Both the position numbers and the translations under genes were made by a program. The notes beneath the pieces are model-generated. The model was given only the letters and a program-made list of their open reading frames with translations, searched no databases and was not told the origin of the DNA. From positions 1 to 34,992 of the forward strand of contig CAVESF010000022.1 in the NCBI GenBank assembly GCA_963618495.1: 34,992 nucleotides of DNA. Direction: 5' to 3'. The DNA comes from Apopatosoma sp963618495. Lineage in GTDB: Bacteria; Bacillota; Clostridia; Oscillospirales; CAG-272. This document shows, in pieces, positions 17,674 to 25,828 of the stretch. Positions within the stretch are counted from its first letter, which is position 1, and each line of letters starts with the position of its first letter.

Positions 17674-18291
17674 TTAGGATGACGCCTTTGCGCTGCGCAG
17701 GCACTTACATGTTATCTTCTGACCTGCATCGAATGTGCCTTCTGTAAATCTCTTGGAAATATCGACTATCTCAAAGTAGACGCTTCCGTCTGTAGGAGCG
17801 GTAGCGGTGGCAACCAGCTTTCCATTTGCGATTGTCGCATACGGTGTGGACGTAAGATTTGTGGGAAGCGTTGAGAAGTTGTCGCCGCCCCAGTTGTAGC
17901 TCTCGCCTACGATTATTTCGGTGAAATCGCCTCTTTCGTCTGCGGGGAGTGAAAGTCCGAGGGTCTTGCCGGGAATGTTGATTACAAGGTCGCCTGCGGT
18001 TGCCTTGTTGACATCGTATGTATTGCAGGCATAAAGACCTGTATGGTCGCCTGTGAAACCTGCGACAGTACCGTTTGTAGCCGCTATCATATACCAACTG
18101 TTACCGTTTTTAAGACCTGCCGCAGTATAGCCCTCGAGGGGAAGTCTGCCTTTTGTCACGCAAAGAAAACCAGCCTGACATTCTGCACCTGTAAAGGCGG
18201 TTCCGCTAAAAGAGCCGAATTTACCTGTGACATTTTGGAGGTTGTTTCTCTGCGAGTTTGAAATATATACTTCAAATCTGTAATTAGCCAT
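17674..18291 (-). CDS. Probable capsid decoration/structural protein (205 aa)
   Basis: The protein lies between the scaffold and major capsid genes, a place often taken by a decoration protein. It is beta-rich, with many Gly and Asn residues (FGSFSGTAFTGAECQAGFLC) and a later segment GESYNWGGDNFSTLP. It ends with a strand-rich region (VYFEIVDISKRFTEGTFDAG) and two cysteines. The start has AAGGAG seven bases upstream and follows the protease-scaffold stop by 11 bp. Decoration is inferred from location, size and beta content; it could also be a small structural component with another role. Confidence 0.5.
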   Translation of the reverse strand: MANYRFEVYISNSQRNNLQNVTGKFGSFSGTAFTGAECQAGFLCVTKGRLPLEGYTAAGLKNGNSWYMIAATNGTVAGFTGDHTGLYACNTYDVNKATAGDLVINIPGKTLGLSLPADERGDFTEIIVGESYNWGGDNFSTLPTNLTSTPYATIANGKLVATATAPTDGSVYFEIVDISKRFTEGTFDAGQKITCKCLRSAKASS

Positions 18292-18302
18292 ATTTTTTCT
18301 CC

Positions 18303-18962
18303 TTATCTTTTGTTCGTCATTTCGTCAATCAGAGCCTGAACATCGTCGGGGTCTTTCCCTGAATTGCTTTTGGCATTGATATCATCCCATGCGTATTTTT
18401 TATTTGTTTTCATTTTTGCGGATTCACGGATTTTTGCCATGCATCTTGCGTCTACATCGCCACAAGCACGCTCTTCACCGATAAATTTGCCGTCCTTTGT
18501 TTCCATGGAGCAGTATTCGTCGATTTTTTCGTCCGTGAGCAGGTCTGCACAATCATCCTCGGAGAGGTCAATGTTTATGCAGTTTTCGGAAATGCGCGTC
18601 TTGATGGCGTTTTTGACCGCTTCTTTTCTGCGCTCGGTTTCCTGTGTCTGAAGCTTTTTGACAACACCCTCGAGTGTTGCTTTGGCTTCGTCTTTTGCCG
18701 CATTATCCTTTTCAAGCTCGTTTATACGGCTGATGAGCTTTTCTGTGATGGTTTCAACGGGTACTTCCACTTTCGTTTCGCCGTTTGCAAAAATCGCAGT
18801 TGCAGTAGCTTCGATTCTCGCACCGTCCCTTATCTCTTCGCCGTCCTTTTCTGCGGTAGAGAGATACGGAACGCCGTTTGCGGAAAGCAAAGCTACAGTG
18901 TTCTGGTCTACGGCAAGCACCGTATAGCCTGTAAACTTTTCTGCAAGGTCATTCAGTTTCAT
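18303..18962 (-). CDS. Nested in-frame scaffold protein (219 aa)
   Basis: The ATG at 18962 is in frame with the protease-scaffold gene (residue 232). A GGAG-containing site (AAAGGAGAAC) lies about a dozen bases upstream, so separate initiation is credible. The product begins MKLNDLAEKFTGYTVL, a small beta motif, then becomes a charged helical protein, as expected for a scaffold. The nested arrangement is like lambda gpC/Nu3. Whether this start is used in the host is not shown by sequence alone. Confidence 0.45.
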   Translation of the reverse strand: MKLNDLAEKFTGYTVLAVDQNTVALLSANGVPYLSTAEKDGEEIRDGARIEATATAIFANGETKVEVPVETITEKLISRINELEKDNAAKDEAKATLEGVVKKLQTQETERRKEAVKNAIKTRISENCINIDLSEDDCADLLTDEKIDEYCSMETKDGKFIGEERACGDVDARCMAKIRESAKMKTNKKYAWDDINAKSNSGKDPDDVQALIDEMTNKR

Positions 18963-19655
18963 GTTCTTTTTGTTCTCCTTTTTTTCATTATTTTTTTGCG
19001 GATTATTTTTGGCGTTGAGAGATGCCACGCGAAGAGTAATCTTTTTAACCTCGTCTGTGCCCATTGCGGCAAGTGCGCGGATATTTGCGCTTGCAACAGC
19101 GGGGGCAACATCATCGCCGAGTATAGTTGTTCCGAGTATCTGATATTTGGTAAATACTTCGATGTCTCCATCCATGTGCATTTCGTCAACGAGAGTTTCA
19201 ATTGAAACGCTCATACCGTCCGAACCCTGTTTTCGGAGTTTTTTGACGAGTTCCTGCGCATACCATTTCCACAGATATCCCGTGCCTACTATCCATTCGA
19301 TACCGTTGATAATTTCAATGCGTACATCGTCCTCTACACGGAAATTACCGACTATTCTTTCTGCCGTAGAAGCCATAAACGATGCGCTCACATTTCCGTT
19401 TTCGTCTATGTATTCTTCGAAATTGTGACCGTCGCCTATTTTCTTCCCGACATATGCTACAAGAATCGGCGTGTCTGCAAAAAGTTTGCGGTGCTCCGCT
19501 ATATTCTCATAGCGCCAGTTGTTACAATTTGTCTTTCCGTTCAGCAGGCGGAGTTCAACCCTCTGCCGCAGTCCGTCAGTTTCGGCAAGAACACGCAGTT
19601 CTCCATGAACGGAAATGAGCCGCGCAGTTCCTGCGCTTGATACAGTTTTTATCAT
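18303..19655 (-). CDS. Fused prohead protease and scaffold protein (450 aa)
   Basis: Residues about 1-195 form a protease-like domain: NWRYENIAEHRKLFADTPI, then VAYVGKKIGDGHNFEEY with candidate His77, then GMSVSIE with candidate Ser149 or Ser151, which fits the order of catalytic residues in HK97/U35-type prohead proteases. A Lys/Asn-rich linker (about 213-231) joins a helical scaffold region (about 305-450) with a charged coiled-coil stretch. A second ATG at 18962, in frame at residue 232, can start the scaffold part alone. The N-terminal portion presumably cleaves scaffold and capsid during maturation. Position directly before the capsid genes and after portal agrees. The exact catalytic residues need structural comparison. 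Confidence 0.65.
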   Translation of the reverse strand: MIKTVSSAGTARLISVHGELRVLAETDGLRQRVELRLLNGKTNCNNWRYENIAEHRKLFADTPILVAYVGKKIGDGHNFEEYIDENGNVSASFMASTAERIVGNFRVEDDVRIEIINGIEWIVGTGYLWKWYAQELVKKLRKQGSDGMSVSIETLVDEMHMDGDIEVFTKYQILGTTILGDDVAPAVASANIRALAAMGTDEVKKITLRVASLNAKNNPQKNNEKKENKKNMKLNDLAEKFTGYTVLAVDQNTVALLSANGVPYLSTAEKDGEEIRDGARIEATATAIFANGETKVEVPVETITEKLISRINELEKDNAAKDEAKATLEGVVKKLQTQETERRKEAVKNAIKTRISENCINIDLSEDDCADLLTDEKIDEYCSMETKDGKFIGEERACGDVDARCMAKIRESAKMKTNKKYAWDDINAKSNSGKDPDDVQALIDEMTNKR

Positions 19656-20194
19656 TTGGTTTTCTCCTCCTCATCCAGTCTTGATTTACACCAGCTGTCA
19701 AAGCTCGTTTTACTGCCGCCCTCGTTTGTCCATCTGAACCACAGCTCGAGGAACATTTTCCCCTCTGCGCTGTTCCAAAGCATGAGTTCCTCGGTTTTGA
19801 GCGCCATTGCCCTGAAATCTGGCGCATCTGTTGCTTTTCGAAATTCCTCAAGTGCCGCATTTATCCTGTCAAAAGTCTGCATGATAAGTTCAAATGCATC
19901 ATCGAGACTTTTAAGCGATTCGCGCCAGTCCAGCTCCTCTGTACTCGGATATTCCACCATGAGATGGTTTTCATGGAGCATATCGCCGAAAGTGTCAAAT
20001 CTTTTCGGAAATTCGTGTGCTTGCCTGTGGATAATTTCGGAGAGGTAAATCATGCCCTGCTCGATGTAAACATATTCCTGCGTAGTGTCAAACCACCTGT
20101 TGGCATTTTGATACATTTGTATAACACCGCGCATCGGTTCTCTGAGCTGCGCAAATTTCGGATTGTCGAAATTATAAATTTCTTTTGGATTCAT
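19652..20194 (-). CDS. Helical head-module protein with ferritin-like residue pattern (180 aa)
   Basis: The protein is almost all helical and its length matches ferritin/Dps-type four-helix bundles. Candidate metal ligands fall at helix-compatible spacing: Glu40 and Glu45, His56 and His60, an Asp71-x-x-His74 pair, His77, then Glu116, Asp126 and Glu135. A characteristic stretch is QAHEFPKRFDTFGDMLHENH. A GGAGGTG site precedes the start. The gene overlaps the next one by 4 bp and follows portal by 18 bp, so it belongs to the head operon. I infer a possible ferritin-like fold with low confidence; a helical minor head protein without metal binding is the main alternative. Confidence 0.5.
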   Translation of the reverse strand: MNPKEIYNFDNPKFAQLREPMRGVIQMYQNANRWFDTTQEYVYIEQGMIYLSEIIHRQAHEFPKRFDTFGDMLHENHLMVEYPSTEELDWRESLKSLDDAFELIMQTFDRINAALEEFRKATDAPDFRAMALKTEELMLWNSAEGKMFLELWFRWTNEGGSKTSFDSWCKSRLDEEEKTK

Positions 20195-20212
20195 TCTGTC
20201 ACCTCCGTTCTA

Positions 20213-21946
20213 TCAGCCTGCTGCGTCTATGCTTTTTTCGTTACCCTCTGTAACCTTTTCGTTCTGCGGTCTGCCTGCCTGCGGAGGCAAGCCGCCGTTC
20301 AGCTCCTGTTTCATCGTGTAGGAAGTTACGGGCGGTATAAGCATGTCAAGTATGCCGCTTTCTTTTACAACATTCATCATCGATATCTTGTCTGTAATGC
20401 TCTGACCATCGAGCGCGGCGAGTATGTAATGCGCCGAAATATCACCGTTTGTTATTGCCGTCTGCGCATTCTTGCGCGTTTCGTCGTCGGTGTATATCGA
20501 GCCGAACATATGAAAATCCCATTCGTATGTGAGATTCAGCGTAGAATACAGATAATTCATCATTCTTTCGAAAGAACGGTATATCTGCTCGCTGTATCTG
20601 CTTTCGAGCTTCGCCGAAAGTTCGGCTTGTCCCGCTTTTACATCTTCGTCAACGGGTATCACGCCCGAAAGTCCTGCCTTTGCCATTCCGTATTTGTTAA
20701 ATGAGGATGAAATGTTGTTTGCATTGGCGCTTTCGGCGAAATCGTGAGATTTTATGTTTTCCACAGGTGCCATGTAAAAAGCACTGCCGCCCGTGTTGTT
20801 CATAAGCATCAGCGCATTGAAAAACTGCTCAAACATCGCTCTGCCACCGAGGGATAGCCTGTAGGCATCATCTGTTTTTGACCCATCATCGCTGTAATAC
20901 GGCATTTCGCCCGTGAATATCTTTATAAGCGGATTGAGAAGCAGAGAAAGCTGCGCCGCCTCGTAATCGCTCTGCTGTGCATATGTGAGCATCAGTCCGG
21001 CAAGCGGCGGAATGACCGCCGATGTTGTGTCGTCTATATCGAAAGTCCATACGCGGTCTATGGGAAGTGATACATAATAAGCCCATGTGCCGTTCTGCAT
21101 AAAAACTTTCGGATTTCCTGCGGCGTTCTGTCTCACATTGTGCGGATAGAACGGTATTTTGCCGTTTTTGCAGGGCACGCTTGCATATACAAATTTCCTG
21201 TTTCGTCCCGTGGCTTCGGGTTCTGTAAACATCTTGCCGAAATCGTCAAGATAAGGTTCGAAGAGGTCGCCAAACTGCGTTACATCCGTCCCTATCTGCA
21301 TGAAGTACATCATGTTGAACGATATCGTGTAGCCCGATATGTTGTTGAAACCGATAATTGTGCACCAATCCTGCGGTAACTGTTGCATGAAAGCATAATT
21401 CACTTTATTGTGGATTTTGTCTATACTTGTGCGAAGTATGTAGAAAACCTTGCCCTCTGTTATAGCCTGTCCGGCTATTCTGTGCGCTTGCACATTCGGC
21501 TGTAAAGCTTTATTCAGCTTGTCGACAAGGCGCGATTCTCTGATAAATCCGTCCGATTTTGCCTTTTCTGCGTCAATGTACAATGGCTTCGCGTAGTATC
21601 GGTATGTGGGGATGTCCTGATATGTTTTGGTTATTTTGTAGTATGGATAAGCAGTCCATTTTAAAATTTCGCTTGTCTGCCGAAGCGCCCTTTCATTTCC
21701 ATAAGGCGCACGCAGGAAAGAACCTATTTCTTCCTTGGTAAAATCCGCAGGTAGCGAAGATATAGCTTTTACTCGCCTGTTTTGTAGCTGTGGCATATTT
21801 GCAAGCCCGAGACCTGCGCGGGCAAATGCTGATGCCATGCTGTCGGCGGAAATATTGCCGCCGTATGCCTCGATTATATTGTTCATACGTGCAAGCAAAC
21901 TGCCGTATGAATTGGCGGCGGGAGCATTTTTATTTGTCTCTTCCAT
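20213..21946 (-). CDS. Portal protein (577 aa)
   Basis: The frame opens at 21961, but AAAGGAG lies five bases before the ATG at 21946, so I start there. The protein has the usual portal size and order in the head module. The N-terminal part holds helices and ILKWTAYPYYKITKTYQDIP. The middle contains RLVDKLNKALQPNVQAHRIA and a wing-like beta region with LPQDWCTIIGFNN. The C-terminal part is helical (SAKLESRYSEQIYRSFERMM) with a disordered Gly/Pro-rich tail. Portals form a dodecameric ring at one capsid vertex and bind the terminase. It lies two small genes after the large terminase gene. Confidence 0.8.
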   Translation of the reverse strand: MEETNKNAPAANSYGSLLARMNNIIEAYGGNISADSMASAFARAGLGLANMPQLQNRRVKAISSLPADFTKEEIGSFLRAPYGNERALRQTSEILKWTAYPYYKITKTYQDIPTYRYYAKPLYIDAEKAKSDGFIRESRLVDKLNKALQPNVQAHRIAGQAITEGKVFYILRTSIDKIHNKVNYAFMQQLPQDWCTIIGFNNISGYTISFNMMYFMQIGTDVTQFGDLFEPYLDDFGKMFTEPEATGRNRKFVYASVPCKNGKIPFYPHNVRQNAAGNPKVFMQNGTWAYYVSLPIDRVWTFDIDDTTSAVIPPLAGLMLTYAQQSDYEAAQLSLLLNPLIKIFTGEMPYYSDDGSKTDDAYRLSLGGRAMFEQFFNALMLMNNTGGSAFYMAPVENIKSHDFAESANANNISSSFNKYGMAKAGLSGVIPVDEDVKAGQAELSAKLESRYSEQIYRSFERMMNYLYSTLNLTYEWDFHMFGSIYTDDETRKNAQTAITNGDISAHYILAALDGQSITDKISMMNVVKESGILDMLIPPVTSYTMKQELNGGLPPQAGRPQNEKVTEGNEKSIDAAG

Positions 21947-21957
21947 TGCTTCTCCTT

Positions 21958-22215
21958 TCATGGGATATTGTGGGCTACGGAAATCGCGATATCGGCTATC
22001 TCGCGCAGACCGCGCAGAGATGTTATTTCGATATAGGCTTCTATGATATTGAGGAATATGTTCCCGATTTCGATTTTGTCAAATTCATAGTCATACTTTT
22101 CACAGAGCGATACGATTTCACGCTCTATACCGACGCAGCTAACCTTAACTTTCCGCGTTTTGAGTAGTCTCTCTCGTATTTCAAGGAGGCACTCACAAAA
22201 ATCACACTCCTGCAT
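21958..22215 (-). CDS. Small Cys-containing protein between terminase and portal (85 aa)
   Basis: The protein has three Cys near the N-terminus (ECDFCEC) and two more at about residues 27 and 38. It has an N-terminal CxxC-type stretch, a helical middle (REIVSLCEKYDYEFDKIEIG) and a helical C-terminus. A GGAGG site is positioned before the ATG. It overlaps the upstream gene by 14 bp. I do not recognise the family. The cysteines may bind metal. Confidence 0.5.
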   Translation of the reverse strand: MQECDFCECLLEIRERLLKTRKVKVSCVGIEREIVSLCEKYDYEFDKIEIGNIFLNIIEAYIEITSLRGLREIADIAISVAHNIP

Positions 22216-22543
22216 TGCCCGCCTCCGTTTTCAGCTCTTTTTCGAGATTGGAGCAAAATTCATTCATTACTGCGGCTGTGTTTTGGGTACTTTCGCTCAT
22301 TTCGCGTGCCGCTTCGCTGATGGCGTTTATCGCGATTCCCATTCTCACATATCGGAGCCATTGGTGCTCTGCTTTTTTCAGCTTTTGCTCATTTTGCAGA
22401 GGCACTTTCCCAAGAGGCAAATCCGCGTTCTGACTGTATACTAAAAGATAACCGCTTTCAGGCGAATAAAATGTATAATTTTCGTCCTCCGGCATGTCTT
22501 CAAGCTTCCCTATGTAAAGTGTGTAGTTTTCGTTGTTCATCAT
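22202..22543 (-). CDS. Small protein after the terminase (113 aa)
   Basis: The start ATG overlaps the terminase stop (ATGA) with AAGG upstream. The first 45 residues look beta-rich (ENYTLYIGKLEDMPEDENYT, then FYSPESGYLLVYSQ). The rest is a helical region (MGIAINAISEAAREMSES) ending in a charged tail. No family is recognised. Its place between terminase and portal suggests a packaging or head-related role, but this is only positional. Confidence 0.5.
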   Translation of the reverse strand: MMNNENYTLYIGKLEDMPEDENYTFYSPESGYLLVYSQNADLPLGKVPLQNEQKLKKAEHQWLRYVRMGIAINAISEAAREMSESTQNTAAVMNEFCSNLEKELKTEAGNAGV

Positions 22544-24384
22544 CGTTTCCTTAATGCCAGCAGATTTGCCCTTGCGCCGCTTGCCTGCGGTGCGCTGGAG
22601 AACCCGCCGCTGTTGTATTTTTCTATTTCACTTGCCCAGCTTGATTTTGCCTGATATTCCGTTTTCTTGATTAAGGTTTCAAGAATCTGCGCGAATCGCA
22701 AGCCGTACTTTGTTGCTGACCAATCATCGCGCTGTATGGCTTTCGACTTGCGCTTCTCTTTGAGGGTAATACCGCTCACTTCGGTTTTCAGATTTTGTAT
22801 CTGTTGGCAAAGTTCGTCCGTTTTGCGGTACGGAAGCGCAATCTGCGCGTCCTGCGCATCGTTTTTTATACCGTTCATTACCTTGTATGCGGAGACACCG
22901 TCAAGTATCGAAGCCGTCAGCAGTTCAACATTGCCTTGCTCAAATTCAAGCTGCGCATACCGTATCATTTCGCCCTCTTCATCGGCGGCACCGCGCGTGC
23001 CTGCTTTAAGCGGATAGATTACAGGCAGCGCATTTGGCTGTTCAATATCCGTATAAGCCATGTGATTGTATGTGCAGAGCGGCGGCATTCCGTCCGTCGG
23101 CGGTTTCATGAGTTCGTCTACAACATCCTTGCCGACTGCTCGCGCGTCAACCACGAGATATGTGGTCTGCGCTCCGTTTTTGCAATAGTTGAAATAAAGC
23201 CCTCTGAGTTTCTGCGCTTGCAGGTATGCCGTTTTCGGTGGCGGGTAACTGTCCACATAGACAACCTGTTTTCTGTATTTGTCCCTTTTTGCTATGCTCT
23301 GATAGCGCGTGAGCTTTATAACCGCATCCGCGCATTTTGCATTTCGCGTTCCCGTTTCATACGAAACATCGTGCGCCACTATATAAATTGCATTATTGTC
23401 GCCACAGTGGCATTTTTCCATTGTCATGAGTTTTCGGCTTTTGGAAAGAACATCATCGGGAATCATCGGATTTTCGCTTGACCCCGTATATCTCGCGCAG
23501 GCTTCGCGAAGCCAGTTTTCCGCACTCAGACTTCTGCGCATGTCTTTAAAGTAGCCTATGTCGCGCAGTCCTGCCATGAGTGCCACTACCCATGGCATAT
23601 CAAGTACAAAACCCTCGTATTTTTCGCCGTAAAGCATATCGTAAAGTGCTTTTCGCCTGTATTTCGAAAAAGCGGGATTTTGCCGTGTGCTTGCATTGCT
23701 TATGTGCGAGTGCTTGCGGTTTATATGCGTGCGGTCAGTTTCGTTATTTATTGTTCGCACGATTCGGCAGGTCGGGAAGATGTCGCGTTCGTATTTTTCC
23801 ATGTCAAAAGTATCATCCTTTGTGCCTTCCTGTGCCATTTCCTCTGCTATCGTCTGCGAGCTGTTGTCACCTCGCGGAGAATACATACCAAATTCGGAAC
23901 CGTAGCTCGTCTCCATGCGGAACATGTCGCTTCTGTCGTTTTTGATTTTCCATATCACGCCGAGCATCGGATAATTCCTCTCCACTTCATGATGAGCCTG
24001 CGCCGCGAGAGAAGCCGCCTGTTTCTGATTGGGTGCGGCATACCTCATGATTTCACCAGGATAAACCGCGCCTTCAAGTTCTTTTGTGAGTATTTTAGTG
24101 AAAGTTTTGGTAAGCCCGCGGCTTCCCGTGACATATACATTTCTGTACCGTGCGTCTATGCGCATCATAAGCCTTTGCGGAAGTTCCAGCCCATATCGCG
24201 CGTTCTCGTCTCGGAGCATGTCCGCGAGATAGTCGGGATACCAGCGAAAGAAGCTGATTATCAGTGCCGCGCTGTCCTGATTTGGCATTCTTTCATAGTC
24301 AAATGCCCTGTTCTTATTTTTTGTTACCCACTTCCCGAGCTTTTTGGAAAATGTTTTGCCTTCCCCTGCATATCCGTTTGGCAC
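22540..24384 (-). CDS. terL: Terminase large subunit (614 aa)
   Basis: The DNA-packaging motor: an ATPase that translocates DNA into the capsid and a nuclease that cuts the concatemer. The first candidate motif is a Walker-A-like GSRGLTKT at residues 87-94, in a strand-loop-helix context (VYVTGSRG). IAEEMAQE at about 179-186 may be the Walker B region with its catalytic glutamates. In the C-terminal nuclease, Asp339 (IVAHDVSYE) and Asp413 (YLVVDARAVGKDV) fit the RNase-H-like active site. Start is GTG at 24384, with a very strong AAAGGAGG site five bases upstream. It opens the late operon, just downstream of a terminator and a tandem 18-bp repeat. Confidence 0.85.
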   Translation of the reverse strand: MPNGYAGEGKTFSKKLGKWVTKNKNRAFDYERMPNQDSAALIISFFRWYPDYLADMLRDENARYGLELPQRLMMRIDARYRNVYVTGSRGLTKTFTKILTKELEGAVYPGEIMRYAAPNQKQAASLAAQAHHEVERNYPMLGVIWKIKNDRSDMFRMETSYGSEFGMYSPRGDNSSQTIAEEMAQEGTKDDTFDMEKYERDIFPTCRIVRTINNETDRTHINRKHSHISNASTRQNPAFSKYRRKALYDMLYGEKYEGFVLDMPWVVALMAGLRDIGYFKDMRRSLSAENWLREACARYTGSSENPMIPDDVLSKSRKLMTMEKCHCGDNNAIYIVAHDVSYETGTRNAKCADAVIKLTRYQSIAKRDKYRKQVVYVDSYPPPKTAYLQAQKLRGLYFNYCKNGAQTTYLVVDARAVGKDVVDELMKPPTDGMPPLCTYNHMAYTDIEQPNALPVIYPLKAGTRGAADEEGEMIRYAQLEFEQGNVELLTASILDGVSAYKVMNGIKNDAQDAQIALPYRKTDELCQQIQNLKTEVSGITLKEKRKSKAIQRDDWSATKYGLRFAQILETLIKKTEYQAKSSWASEIEKYNSGGFSSAPQASGARANLLALRKR

Positions 24385-24396
24385 TTTTGCCTCCTT

Positions 24397-24432
24397 TCAT
24401 AAATTCGCTAAAAATCATAAATTCGCTAAAAA
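24397..24432. repeat. Tandem duplicate of an 18-bp A/T-rich unit before the terminase gene
   Basis: The plus strand has TCATAAATTCGCTAAAAA twice back to back (24397-24414 and 24415-24432). It lies between the terminator and the ribosome site of the large terminase. It partly overlaps the terminator T tract. It might be a regulatory site or a chance duplication. Confidence 0.85.
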
Positions 24433-24477
24433 ATATAAAAGGGCTACAAGCCCATGTTTCCATGCGCCTGTAGCCCC
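24425..24477 (-). terminator. Strong intrinsic terminator upstream of the terminase gene
   Basis: On the minus strand GGGCTACA (24476-24469) pairs with TGTAGCCC (24448-24441). The stem continues after one mismatch, with a small CATG/CATG pair and GAAA loop at the tip. It is followed by TTTTATATTTTTT. This is a canonical Rho-independent terminator for transcripts coming from the two upstream genes. Confidence 0.85.
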
Positions 24478-24518
24478 GTTTGGCTCTCCCTCAACGCCCG
24501 TCTTGCGTTCGGTTTTCT

Positions 24519-24692
24519 TTATTCAGTTTTAAAAAGCTCTTCGCTTATCTTAAAAAGCAACCGTCTCTTTATCACATAAACTTTGCTGTTATGTATTTCT
24601 ATGCGGTCTCCGTGCTTTTTCGCGCGTTCCACGGCGTTTTTTAGCCGTTCTTTCTGCGAGCTTTTTTCTTCCTTGCCGCAGTCGTTATGCAT
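24519..24692 (-). CDS. Small basic protein before the terminator (57 aa)
   Basis: A longer open frame begins at 24845 inside the upstream gene, but the ATG at 24692 gives an 8-bp stop/start overlap with it and a shorter protein that is more plausible. It is Lys/Arg/Glu-rich (KERLKNAVERAKKHGDRIEI) with a short strand-rich C-terminal part (SKVYVIKRRLLFKI). It may bind nucleic acid, which is inference from charge only. It is co-transcribed with the zinc-ribbon gene and is the last gene before the terminator. Confidence 0.45.
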   Translation of the reverse strand: MHNDCGKEEKSSQKERLKNAVERAKKHGDRIEIHNSKVYVIKRRLLFKISEELFKTE

Positions 24693-25755
24693 CTGCACCA
24701 CCGCTCGCCGTTTCAGGCTCGCCGCCCTTTTCGTGCCGCAATTTTGCCAGTCCCGCATATCTGCGTGCTTCTTTTTCGTCCTCAGTTTCCTCTTGCGAAA
24801 ATTCGCCGTGTTCGTCCTCAATCTGAAGCGATTCAGGAAGCTCATTTACGATAAAAAGGTCTGCATTTTCGCGCATCGTGTTATACATGGCAAAAATCAT
24901 TTGGTCTGCCGCGTCAAGCGAATATTTGTACTTCGGCTTTTTGATGAAGTTCTTTACGAGAGCTTCAGCTGTTTCCTCATATGTGAGAAATTTTCCGTCT
25001 TTCATCAGCCCGTGCTTTTCAAGCTCCACTACCAGCGTATCAAGCTGGAGATTTTCAACGGGCTTTTCGTCTTTTTTTCTCATCTGTTCCGAAGCAAGCA
25101 CATTATCAACAAGCCCTTGTACATCCTTAGCCGCGCGGTAATTCCGCGCCGCTACGAGTTCATCCACCATCATAGACCATTTAGCCGCGCGCATAAGCGT
25201 GACCTCCATCTGCGGTGTAATAGTCTGTCCACGGTAGCTGTCCGCTCGTACCTCGTAAAGCCTATCAAGCTCGTTGTACTTTTCGGTCGTCATATTTGCG
25301 CTGACTCCCCAACGCTTTCTCTGTGCTTCCGTACCGGGAAGCGATGCAAATTTCGCTTGTTGCGCTTTGACATACTGCAAGAAGTCGCTTTCGGTCAAAT
25401 CTTTGCCAAAAATTCGCCGCATATTCGTTTCGCCGTCCGCAAATGTGGCGGGCTTTCCGCGGCGATAATATCCGCCATTTTCCAAAAGCGCGTTTATATA
25501 GGTTTTCCATTTATCCTCGCAATTTTCAAAATTATAAGGAGGAATAAGAGGGAGGCAAGGAACATCGAATGCTATGCAGGAAAAGTAAAGTGCAAGCCAC
25601 GCGCCGTTCATTTTTTCGAGTTCATCAAAGCGAGCCTGCTCGCAGTCAATGCAAAGCGTACTCATACCCGAAATGTTCTGGGTGCTTGTGCGGCAATTAT
25701 CTTCATTTAGCTCTGCGCCGCAATGGGCGCATTTGTATACTGCATTGGTAGACAT
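24685..25755 (-). CDS. Zinc-ribbon protein of unknown function upstream of terminase (356 aa)
   Basis: The N-terminus holds a zinc-ribbon-type set, CAHCGAEL near residue 9 and LCIDCEQ near residue 34. The remainder is helical with SDFLQYVKAQQAKFASLP, then the helical stretch AAKWSMMVDELVAARNYRAA (about 190-209). The C-terminal part includes SLDAADQMIFAMYNTMRENA (about 281-300) and an acidic tail. The gene sits where a terminase small subunit is often found, and this could be an unusually large one. It could also be a regulator, since the only clear promoter in the window and a leader hairpin precede it and a strong terminator follows its short partner gene. I do not assign a function. Confidence 0.6.
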   Translation of the reverse strand: MSTNAVYKCAHCGAELNEDNCRTSTQNISGMSTLCIDCEQARFDELEKMNGAWLALYFSCIAFDVPCLPLIPPYNFENCEDKWKTYINALLENGGYYRRGKPATFADGETNMRRIFGKDLTESDFLQYVKAQQAKFASLPGTEAQRKRWGVSANMTTEKYNELDRLYEVRADSYRGQTITPQMEVTLMRAAKWSMMVDELVAARNYRAAKDVQGLVDNVLASEQMRKKDEKPVENLQLDTLVVELEKHGLMKDGKFLTYEETAEALVKNFIKKPKYKYSLDAADQMIFAMYNTMRENADLFIVNELPESLQIEDEHGEFSQEETEDEKEARRYAGLAKLRHEKGGEPETASGGADA

Positions 25756-25772
25756 CCTGCATCCCTCTTGAT

Positions 25773-25795
25773 GGATTTCGTATTGAGCGAAATCC
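25773..25795 (-). promoter_or_regulatory. Leader hairpin in the 5' untranslated region
   Basis: On the minus strand GGATTTCG (25795-25788) pairs perfectly with CGAAATCC (25780-25773) across a seven-base loop. It lies between the promoter at about 25830 and the ribosome site of the zinc-ribbon gene. It could stabilise the transcript or affect translation. No T run follows, so it is not a terminator. Confidence 0.6.
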
Positions 25796-25828
25796 GCTGG
25801 GAGTCACGCGAATTGCTCTTTACAGCTA

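Noticed and set aside
17642..17704. N-terminal extension of the major capsid protein
   Set aside because: It overlaps the preceding gene's end and the downstream ATG has a near-ideal ribosome site.
19964..20704. 246-codon open frame on the plus strand
   Set aside because: It is antisense to the portal and helical head gene; no ribosome site was seen.
24519..24845. Long form (108 aa) of the small basic gene
   Set aside because: The first 51 codons lie antisense-free but out of frame inside the zinc-ribbon gene, are Arg/Lys-rich, and lack a ribosome site; the start at 24692 fits operon packing.
24583..25710. 375-codon open frame on the plus strand
   Set aside because: It is a shadow of the zinc-ribbon gene, which has promoter, ribosome site and protein-like composition.
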